Assembly (NCBI GenBank): GCA_023129265.1
Contig: JAGMCJ010000056.1
Location: 1 to 5,166 of the forward strand
Reading direction: 5' to 3'
DNA from: Thermoplasmata archaeon
Lineage (GTDB): Archaea; Thermoplasmatota; Thermoplasmata; RBG-16-68-12; JAGMCJ01
DNA length: 5,166 nt
Positions 1 to 3,970 of this stretch are shown here, piece after piece. Made by a program: the position numbers and the translations under genes. The notes under the pieces are model-generated. The model saw only the letters and a program-made list of their open reading frames with translations, was not told the DNA's origin and searched no databases. Position 1 is the first letter of the stretch. Every line of letters begins with the position of its first letter.

Positions 1-383
1 AGTGCACGATGAATGATGCTCTTGGCTTGGAAATCCCCGCCCTGCTTGTATATGATGACGTCGCCGAACTCACCGTATGTGCTGTATCCCGTGGCTCGAC
101 CCTCCACGTACGTGATTATGTCCGAGCTTGAGGGTGCATTCTGGACAAGGACAAGGTCGCCGGTGTCGATGACGCCCACGAAGCTCTCGGTGTCGCTGTG
201 CTGCATGCTCTGGCTCTCGACGACGACCATGGGAGGCCAGTTACCCGTGTAGAGGAACAGAGAGAGAAGAATGATTCCCACTATCAGGGCAGCGACGCCC
301 AAGTCTCGAAGCAAGAGGAGTATGGAACGAATCCATTTCCTCCTCCGGTCCTTCTTCTCCGTATCGTCTGGTTCTGACTCCAT
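1..383 (-). CDS. Signal peptidase I, archaeal/ER (S26B, Sec11) type, N-terminal part cut by window edge
   Basis: This membrane enzyme removes signal peptides from exported proteins on the outer face of the membrane. The ATG at 383-381 opens a frame that stays open to base 1: 127 codons, no stop, so the C-terminus lies outside the window. Seen: a charged cytosolic N-terminus (residues 1-19), one hydrophobic segment (about 21-45), then VVVESQSMQHSD with the presumed catalytic Ser59, a GDLVLVQ strand (75-81), GDVIIY (107-112) and SIIHRA with His125. A His here, where bacterial enzymes have Lys, marks the archaeal/eukaryotic S26B group; the conserved Asp of that group would lie beyond the edge. 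The loop between Ser59 and GDLVLVQ is slightly extended (HSDTESFVGVIDT). The gene lies 71 bp downstream of the phosphoesterase with the same orientation and has its own promoter-like box at 420-429. Family assignment is firm; the symbol is left blank because archaeal naming varies. Confidence 0.93.
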   Translation of the reverse strand, partial: MESEPDDTEKKDRRRKWIRSILLLLRDLGVAALIVGIILLSLFLYTGNWPPMVVVESQSMQHSDTESFVGVIDTGDLVLVQNAPSSSDIITYVEGRATGYSTYGEFGDVIIYKQGGDFQAKSIIHRA

Positions 384-419
384 GCGAACCTTCGACCGAA
401 TGGATACTCTGGATTTCAC

Positions 420-429
420 TTAAACCTTT
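420..429 (-). promoter_or_regulatory. Putative archaeal promoter (BRE/TATA) of the signal peptidase gene
   Basis: Read on the minus strand the box is AAAGGTTTAA, an A-rich BRE-like stretch joined to a TATA-like core. It lies about 40 bases upstream of the ATG at 383, so a start site about 25 bases downstream would leave a leader of roughly 14 bases. A weak GAAGG lies about 6 bases before the ATG. Almost the same box precedes the phosphoesterase gene. It is assigned by pattern and spacing only. Confidence 0.5.
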
Positions 430-454
430 CTTGCTGAGCTCTCTGGAAGGACGT

Positions 455-1165
455 CTAAGCGTCAATCTCGACAACGGTGATCTGTCCAACGAGCGGGAAC
501 GCGACGTTGTAGACTGGGACCGTCCTCTCATCGCCTTCGAAATCGGAAAGAGTGAGCTGCTTCCTCCTCAACTCCGCGACAGGAGTCCCACGGTGGGCGT
601 GTCCGTGGAACACAAGATTCGGTCTTCTCTCGAGCAGGACCCTCTCCAGCTTCCTGCATCCCATCTCAGGCCAGTACCTTTCATTCTCGCCGACCAAGGT
701 CTCGTAGGTGGGAGCGTAGTGAAGGAGCAGGATCGTGAATGCGTCGTCACTGAGCATCTCATCGATCATCGATACCCTGCGGTTGAACTTCTGGAAGATT
801 CCCGAGATGTTGGTCCTCTGCCACCATGTCGGGCGGTCCAGACATCCCGTGCTTCCCACTACCTTCACGTCGAGGCCGTCGATCTCCATCCGGACGCTCT
901 CGTCATCGAGAAAGACCGTTCCGTCGTTCTCGCTCATTGACGCCCTGTCCTGCTCGTACTCCTCGTTGCCGAAAACACAGACTATCGGACAGCTGAGGCT
1001 CCGCTCAATCAGTGACAAGATGTTCTTGAAGACTTCGACCTCGCTCCCGTCCGTCAGGTCGCCTGCGATGAGAAACAGGTCTAGGTCCTCGGTCTCCGCG
1101 AGACTCTCAAGAAAAGGCCCCTTGAACTCCTCTCCATGGATGTCGCCCACGGCACCTATTCGCAC
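455..1165 (-). CDS. Metallophosphoesterase of the calcineurin-like (Icc/YfcE-like) superfamily
   Basis: A 236-residue cytosolic protein with no signal peptide or membrane segment, about the length of a bare calcineurin-like phosphoesterase domain. Such enzymes use two metal ions to hydrolyse phosphomonoesters or phosphodiesters; the substrate here cannot be told. The metal-ligand motifs are visible in order: GDIHG (Asp8, His10), AGDLTDG (Asp36), FGNEEYE (Asn67), LLLHYAPT (His149) and FHGHAHRG (His189, His191). The oddity is the third motif: many family members have GNH(D/E), with the His assisting catalysis, but here it is Glu68. The start is GTG at 1165-1163; no in-frame ATG lies upstream before a stop, and codon 8 already belongs to the active site. 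No Shine-Dalgarno sequence is seen and the promoter-like box lies about 28 bases upstream, so the mRNA is probably leaderless. The signal peptidase gene follows with 71 bp between them, possibly partly co-transcribed. Confidence 0.92.
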   Translation of the reverse strand: MRIGAVGDIHGEEFKGPFLESLAETEDLDLFLIAGDLTDGSEVEVFKNILSLIERSLSCPIVCVFGNEEYEQDRASMSENDGTVFLDDESVRMEIDGLDVKVVGSTGCLDRPTWWQRTNISGIFQKFNRRVSMIDEMLSDDAFTILLLHYAPTYETLVGENERYWPEMGCRKLERVLLERRPNLVFHGHAHRGTPVAELRRKQLTLSDFEGDERTVPVYNVAFPLVGQITVVEIDA

Positions 1166-1190
1166 GTTATCTTGACCCTGACCAGTGCAG

Positions 1191-1200
1191 ATAAACCTTT
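1191..1200 (-). promoter_or_regulatory. Putative archaeal promoter of the phosphoesterase gene, leaderless spacing
   Basis: On the minus strand the box reads AAAGGTTTAT, nearly identical to the box before the signal peptidase gene. The centre of the TATA-like core is about 28 bases from the GTG start at 1165. With the usual archaeal distance of about 25 bases, transcription would begin at or within a few bases of the start codon, which agrees with the lack of a Shine-Dalgarno sequence there. Confidence 0.55.
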
Positions 1201-1220
1201 CTGCCTAGAGCTCGAGCTGT

Positions 1221-1247
1221 GCTGTCCCGAAATCATCAACAACGGAG
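1221..1247 (+). repeat. Left inverted repeat of the 300-bp element
   Basis: The left arm contains TCCCGAAATC (1225-1234) and AACAAC (1238-1243). It matches the reverse complement of 1494-1520 at 21 of 27 positions by hand alignment with no gaps. Mismatches cluster at the outer two variable sites and in the three bases between the two cores. Confidence 0.6.
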
Positions 1248-1267
1248 ACATCCCCCGCCGGGATGTC
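1247..1267. repeat. Perfect 8-bp inverted repeat, 5-base spacer
   Basis: GACATCCC, then CCGCC, then GGGATGTC. The stem is perfect and GC-rich and lies directly inside the left arm of the element. The ATG of the 80-codon frame (1263) falls within its right half, so in RNA it would hide that start. No T-run follows, so it is not a typical terminator. Confidence 0.6.
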
Positions 1268-1505
1268 CTACAAGCTCAATGACGATGAGACACTGTGCAT
1301 AGTGAGACGGATCGAGAGTGGAGAGTACAGCAAGCTTCATTGGATGGAAGGAGGTGTGACACACCTCAGGAGGCTTTCTGGTACAAGAATGGCCCAAGGA
1401 GACTTCTTGGATGTGCTCAGTGGTTGTGGAAGGATGATCCATGAGAAGAACCTCTGTTTCCTGTGGACGTCTTGCCTGTTCCTGTCCCTGCTCCTCTGTT
1501 GTTAG
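1263..1505 (+). pseudogene. Possible degenerate helix-turn-helix / transposase remnant (80 codons)
   Basis: The frame runs from ATG to TAG inside the inverted-repeat element. Its first part, with ETLCIVRRIESGEYSK at residues 9-24, resembles the start of helix-turn-helix domains found at the N-terminus of many transposases. The later part lacks any recognisable catalytic motif and ends in a low-complexity hydrophobic, cysteine-bearing tail (FLWTSCLFLSLLLCC) that looks like out-of-frame reading. No Shine-Dalgarno sequence is properly spaced, and the ATG sits in a hairpin. The best reading is a decayed fragment of a transposase gene. A functional small protein or a chance frame cannot be excluded. 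Confidence 0.25.
1351..1367. repeat. Perfect palindrome with a single central base
   Basis: GAGGTGTG, A, CACACCTC: 8 bp on each side of one unpaired centre base. The one-base spacer makes it better suited to a dimeric DNA-binding protein or a cruciform than to an RNA hairpin. It lies near the middle of the inverted-repeat element and inside the 80-codon frame. Confidence 0.6.
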
Positions 1506-1520
1506 AGATTTCGGGATAAC
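1494..1520 (-). repeat. Right inverted repeat of the 300-bp element
   Basis: The right arm read on the plus strand contains GTTGTT (1498-1503) and GATTTCGGGA (1507-1516), the complements of the left-arm cores in the same order and spacing. The 80-codon frame ends inside this arm (TAG at 1503-1505), as the ends of insertion-sequence genes often do. Confidence 0.6.
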
Positions 1521-1522
1521 AC

Positions 1523-1536
1523 ATGAAAGCGTTTCG
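1523..1536 (+). repeat. Left copy of a 14-bp direct repeat
   Basis: ATGAAAGCGTTTCG differs at one base from the copy at 1812-1825. The pair brackets the hairpin and the 11-bp array, with the copies 289 bp apart. Confidence 0.5.
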
Positions 1537-1561
1537 GGAACTTCGCGAAACGTGCGCTTTC
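1525..1561. repeat. Bulged hairpin just outside the element
   Basis: GAAAG (1525-1529) pairs with CTTTC (1557-1561), and CGTTTCG (1530-1536) pairs with CGAAACG (1546-1552). The loop is nine bases (1537-1545) and the only irregularity is a four-base bulge TGCG on the 3' side. That is 12 base pairs in 37 bases. Its TTTCGGGA (1532-1539) repeats the core of the element's right arm (1509-1516). There is no T-run behind it, so I do not call it a terminator; a structured RNA element or a protein-binding inverted repeat is possible. Confidence 0.55.
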
Positions 1562-1585
1562 AAGCACGGGAGCAAGCAGCGAATA

Positions 1586-1761
1586 GCAAGAATCCTGCAA
1601 GGGTTCAGCAAGGGTTCAGCAAGGGTTCAGCAAGGATGTAGCAAGGAGGTCCCTGGTAAGTCCCTAGTAGGTCCCTAGGATGTCACAAGAAACCTGGGCG
1701 GGACCTGGGAGAAACCATAGGGCGAGCTGGGGACGACCTACGGAGAACCTACTGCAAATCC
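1586..1761. repeat. Degenerate tandem array with a strict 11-bp period, 16 units
   Basis: Cut every 11 bases from 1586, the stretch shows three successive sub-families in one unbroken register. Units at 1586, 1597, 1608, 1619, 1630 and 1641 begin GCAAG, and those at 1597, 1608 and 1619 are identical (GCAAGGGTTCA). Units at 1652, 1663 and 1674 have the form CCTAGTAGGTC. Units from 1685 to 1740 mostly end in ACCT (for example GGGCGGGACCT). No insertion or deletion breaks the phase. The period is close to one DNA helical turn and not a multiple of three, so it does not look coding. There is no spacer structure as in CRISPR. Confidence 0.7.
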
Positions 1762-1783
1762 AGAGATTTCCCTTTTGATTTTC
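1756..1783 (+). terminator. Weak candidate terminator, plus strand
   Basis: AAATC (1756-1760), CAGA, GATTT (1765-1769) can form a short hairpin, followed by CCCTTTTGATTTTC. T-rich stretches are the main archaeal termination signal. It would end a rightward transcript across the array, or stop transcription running into the opposing gene, but no promoter for such a transcript is evident. The stem is short and AT-rich. Confidence 0.25.
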
Positions 1784-1811
1784 TATGACCGAGCGGACGC
1801 ACCCCGCCCAT

Positions 1812-1825
1812 ATGAAATCGTTTCG
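1812..1825 (+). repeat. Right copy of a 14-bp direct repeat
   Basis: ATGAAATCGTTTCG matches 13 of 14 bases of 1523-1536. It lies 8 bases from the stop codon of the 586-aa protein gene (1833-1835), in its immediate 3' flank. Confidence 0.5.
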
Positions 1826-1832
1826 CAGAGCC

Positions 1833-3593
1833 TCAGACAAACGGCACAGTCCACACAACGTCAGCCTGGACCTTCACCCAATACGCCCTTCCCGCCAACA
1901 ACGCATCAGAGTCCGAGAGAACCCTCAGGAAGTAGGGCGGGGCGGGATCGAAGCCCTCCACCCGCACGACGGGCACGGATGTCTTCAGGTGCGAGACTGT
2001 GAAGGAGGCGTTCATGGACGGGAACGACACGAGGTTCCATCCCTCATGCAGATGTATCGTGGTCTGAGGGGGGACGACTCCCGCCACTGTGAGGTTCGAG
2101 TCCTCGGTCACATTAAGCCACAATCCCATGGTATGGTTCACGTTCCACAGTCCTCTCCCATATCCTTTGGATGTCATGTACCACTTCCATTCCCCGCTCG
2201 AGGAGTCGTAGTACCAAGCCTTGTCGTATTGCACTGTCTGTAGTACGGTCTCGATGCTCTCGTCGGATTGCATGAGCGGGATGGAGACGAGGTTCGGACC
2301 AGGAGTAAGTGGGCGTGTGAACTTTGCGGCCTGAGTGTTTGCGCAAGTGGATGTCTTGTATATGCATCTCGCGCAAACCACGTAGAAGTATGTTCCCGAA
2401 TCTCCTTCCCCTGCCAGGGTATCGGTCAATGAATGAGTTCCGCTAGGTATACTGCCGATATGCTTGTAGAGTCTTCCCTCATCATCGTATTCATGGCCCC
2501 TATAGATATCATAGTTCGCAACGAGTCCACCGTGCTCGTGCGGAGGAGGATCCCATTTCACCATCACGTTCTCAAAATCGGTGCCTTCGAGGACAGCCCT
2601 CGTATTCTCTGGCGGTCCAACATAGAAAACCCCGTGGGGAACAATAGGATACCTGTCTTTGCTATCTCCGTCAATCGCGTATGGGACATCGCCAATACCG
2701 TCCGACCCCGGAATGTCCTGACCCGGGCCTTCGTAGAGGTCAGCCCTTATATACTCTGACCAATGGTTTCCGCCCGCTGGATATCCGTTGTCCCAATCGT
2801 TCGAACTACCGTCATCCTGTGCTTGGACGGTGTTGTTCAGGAACCGGTTGTGATAAACAAGGTTGTCATTGGCCCATTCGAGGGAGATGCCTACATCGTT
2901 GTTCGAGATGGTGTTATTGAATATCGTATTGTGACCAGTATCGTAGACTACGATGCCGTAGTAGCTTCCGGAGATTACATTGCGGGAGACGATATCGCCG
3001 CCAGAAATCGGGATGTAAATGCCGACGCCATTGTCGAGCATCATGTTGTCGGTCATCGTGTTGCCTCCGCCCAACCAATCATCTGTGATGCCAGACCAGT
3101 TGTTCGAGGAGATGTTGTTGTGGAAGATGGTGTTCCCACTGGAGTACCAAAAGAAGACGCCGTCTCCTTCGTTCCCAGTAATGATATTGTCGTGAATACT
3201 GCAAGCCGAGACCTTTCCTAGGTAGATTCCCGCAGCGAACTGACCGTTTCCGCTACCCCTCACTGTGAATCTCTTAATCTCCACCCAACTGGCATTTATG
3301 CTAACCACCACGTCTGTTCCGCCACCATCGATTATCGTTGTGTCAGGATGTTCTCCTACAAGCGATATCGGTTTGGAAATGGTGATATGCTCGTTGTAGG
3401 TTCCACTGTAGACAAAGACGGTCGTATTGGCTCCCGCGTGGTCTATTCCTTCCTGAATTGTCGTGTAGTTTCCAGGACCCGCCCCACCCACAAAGATTGT
3501 AGGAGCCCTCACACACTCTGGCAAGATGGTCATACATGTGCAGAGTGTGCCGACGACTATGTAGATTGCGACGACCAGGCCTAACTTCCGCAT
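1833..3593 (-). CDS. Secreted NosD-like beta-helix protein with Fn3-like and duplicated C-terminal domains
   Basis: A 586-residue exported protein. Residues 1-30 form a signal peptide (MRK, hydrophobic core, likely cut after VRA before PTIFVGG). Residues 31-110 hold the entry to the fold (YTTIQEGID, VFVYSGTYNEHI, TTIIDGGG). Residues about 131-265 contain six coils of 22-24 residues with the N.I..N..GI pattern of right-handed parallel beta-helices (NosD/CASH type). GGNHWSEYI (274-282), DGIGDVPY (298-305) and DRYPIV (313-318) are the usual NosD-like closing motif. Residues about 328-428 look like a fibronectin type III domain and carry Cys407, Cys410 and Cys417. The C-terminus has two related lobes starting PNLVSIPL (433) and WNLVSFPS (519). 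No anchor or sorting signal is seen, so it is probably released or bound non-covalently. The ligand is unknown: beta-helices of this class often bind or cleave polysaccharides. The ATG is preceded by GGAGGAG. Confidence 0.9.
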   Translation of the reverse strand: MRKLGLVVAIYIVVGTLCTCMTILPECVRAPTIFVGGAGPGNYTTIQEGIDHAGANTTVFVYSGTYNEHITISKPISLVGEHPDTTIIDGGGTDVVVSINASWVEIKRFTVRGSGNGQFAAGIYLGKVSACSIHDNIITGNEGDGVFFWYSSGNTIFHNNISSNNWSGITDDWLGGGNTMTDNMMLDNGVGIYIPISGGDIVSRNVISGSYYGIVVYDTGHNTIFNNTISNNDVGISLEWANDNLVYHNRFLNNTVQAQDDGSSNDWDNGYPAGGNHWSEYIRADLYEGPGQDIPGSDGIGDVPYAIDGDSKDRYPIVPHGVFYVGPPENTRAVLEGTDFENVMVKWDPPPHEHGGLVANYDIYRGHEYDDEGRLYKHIGSIPSGTHSLTDTLAGEGDSGTYFYVVCARCIYKTSTCANTQAAKFTRPLTPGPNLVSIPLMQSDESIETVLQTVQYDKAWYYDSSSGEWKWYMTSKGYGRGLWNVNHTMGLWLNVTEDSNLTVAGVVPPQTTIHLHEGWNLVSFPSMNASFTVSHLKTSVPVVRVEGFDPAPPYFLRVLSDSDALLAGRAYWVKVQADVVWTVPFV

Positions 3594-3596
3594 GTA

Positions 3597-3603
3597 CTCC
3601 TCC
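3597..3603 (-). promoter_or_regulatory. Ribosome binding site of the beta-helix protein gene
   Basis: On the minus strand GGAGGAG stands three bases before the ATG at 3593, with the GGAGG core five bases away. This decides the start and shows that the mRNA is leadered, in contrast to the phosphoesterase gene in the same window. Confidence 0.75.
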
Positions 3604-3631
3604 GCAACTGTATTGTTTGAGCGGTCTCAGA

Positions 3632-3648
3632 GATTATAACTGTTTCGC
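3632..3648 (-). promoter_or_regulatory. Putative promoter of the beta-helix protein gene in the divergent spacer
   Basis: The minus strand reads GCGAAACAGTTATAATC: a BRE-like CGAAACA followed by TTATAA (3634-3639). The core is about 43 bases from the ATG, so transcription would start near 3612 and leave a leader of about 19 bases that holds the Shine-Dalgarno sequence. TTATAA is a perfect palindrome, so it could also bind TBP the other way round, but on the plus strand it lies only 10 bases before the GTG at 3649, too near for that start. Confidence 0.5.
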
Positions 3649-3918
3649 GTGGAGAACCCTCCTGTCGAGTACTTCGAGCACGAGATCAAGGGCGAGTACG
3701 AGCTCTACAGGAGGATGGCCCGCTGGATCATGATGGGGGAGGACACGCCCGACAAGCTGACGGAGAAGATGCTCGTAGGGAGCTCCAAGTCCGTGAAGGT
3801 CGTGAACACCATGCGCGCCGGTGCCCTCGGGCGGATGCAGGAGCTCGGCCTAATCTCGCGCGAGCGGGACGGGAGGCGGGTGAGGTATCTCCTGCGTAAG
3901 CGGGAGGAGAGGCTCTAG
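3649..3918 (+). CDS. Small winged-helix-like putative DNA-binding protein
   Basis: An 89-residue, highly charged protein without signal peptide or membrane segment. Residues about 8-28 (YFEHEIKGEYELYRRMARWIM) and 34-43 look helical. Residues about 46-67 could be the recognition-helix region, and LGLISRERDGRRVRYLLRK (66-84) has the shape of a wing and closing strand of MarR/ArsR-like winged-helix proteins. I cannot name a family. By my count only 7 of 89 codons end in A or T, so it is a well-adapted real gene, visibly more GC-biased than the secreted-protein genes on either side. The start is uncertain: GTG at 3649 follows an in-frame stop at 3637, no Shine-Dalgarno sequence is seen, and the alternative ATG at 3715 (residue 23) would remove the first helix. 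It diverges from the beta-helix gene across 55 bp and precedes the propeller gene by 52 bp, so it may regulate one or both; this is inference from position. Confidence 0.7.
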   Translation: MENPPVEYFEHEIKGEYELYRRMARWIMMGEDTPDKLTEKMLVGSSKSVKVVNTMRAGALGRMQELGLISRERDGRRVRYLLRKREERL

Positions 3919-3924
3919 AAGGGA

Positions 3925-3937
3925 AACCAACATATAG
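3925..3937 (+). promoter_or_regulatory. Putative promoter of the beta-propeller protein gene
   Basis: AACCAACATATAG combines an A/C-rich BRE-like stretch with a CATATA core about 37 bases before the ATG at 3971. A start about 25 bases downstream would fall near 3959 and leave a very short leader containing the Shine-Dalgarno sequence. This suggests that the gene can be transcribed independently of the winged-helix gene. Confidence 0.45.
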
Positions 3938-3958
3938 TCTGGCGGTCGATTCTTCTCC

Positions 3959-3966
3959 GAGGAGGG
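3959..3966 (+). promoter_or_regulatory. Ribosome binding site of the beta-propeller protein gene
   Basis: GAGGAGGG, with the GGAGG core (3961-3965) five bases before the ATG at 3971. It selects this ATG over the in-frame ATG four codons later. Confidence 0.75.
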
Positions 3967-3970
3967 AAAG

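Larger units (their letters stand above)
1221..1520. mobile_element. Putative small inverted-repeat element (MITE-like or IS remnant)
   Basis: The ends are imperfect inverted copies. Position 1221 onward reads GCTGTCCCGAAATC, three variable bases, then AACAAC; the reverse complement from 1520 inward reads GTTATCCCGAAATC, three variable bases, then AACAAC. Over 27 positions 21 match, and the 10-base core TCCCGAAATC is identical. The ends enclose about 300 bp, the size of a non-autonomous element or a decayed insertion sequence. Inside lie one 80-codon frame whose N-terminal part looks like a helix-turn-helix and two perfect 8-bp inverted repeats (1247-1267, 1351-1367). I found no clear target-site duplication outside the ends, so an old or altered insertion, or an RNA-level function of the pairing, remains possible. 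Confidence 0.45.
1166..1832. other. Gene-poor interval of about 670 bp, rich in repeats and hairpins
   Basis: I see no convincing intact gene between the phosphoesterase start and the 3' end of the beta-helix protein gene. From left to right it holds the phosphoesterase promoter box, a roughly 300-bp element bounded by inverted repeats that contains a degenerate-looking 80-codon frame, a hairpin, a 16-unit array with an 11-bp period, and a short hairpin followed by T-rich sequence on the plus strand. It is either a graveyard of a small mobile element or a structured non-coding region; the sequence alone does not decide. Confidence 0.6.

Noticed and set aside
431..940. Plus-strand open frame of 169 codons opposite the phosphoesterase
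   Set aside because: It is antisense to a gene with a full set of catalytic motifs, has no recognisable domain, and is expected from the codon bias of the real strand.
1586..1761. 11-bp array considered as a CRISPR array
   Set aside because: Units are only 11 bp and contiguous, with no unique spacers, and no cas gene is present in the window.
1221..1761. tRNA or other known structured RNA in the gene-poor interval
   Set aside because: The hairpins do not form a cloverleaf and no known riboswitch or snoRNA box pattern is recognisable by eye.
1762..1832. Terminator for the beta-helix gene on the minus strand
   Set aside because: The minus strand just after the stop codon has no T-run; the only T-rich stretch (1773-1782) is on the plus strand.
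1785..2243. Plus-strand open frame of 152 codons over the 3' end of the beta-helix gene
   Set aside because: It is antisense to the clear C-terminal lobes of that protein, is low-complexity and rich in Arg, His and Pro, and has no ribosome binding site.
2763..3221. Plus-strand open frame of 152 codons opposite the beta-helix coils
   Set aside because: Its regular Val/Asp/Ile pattern is the mirror of the beta-helix repeats on the other strand; no independent evidence supports it.
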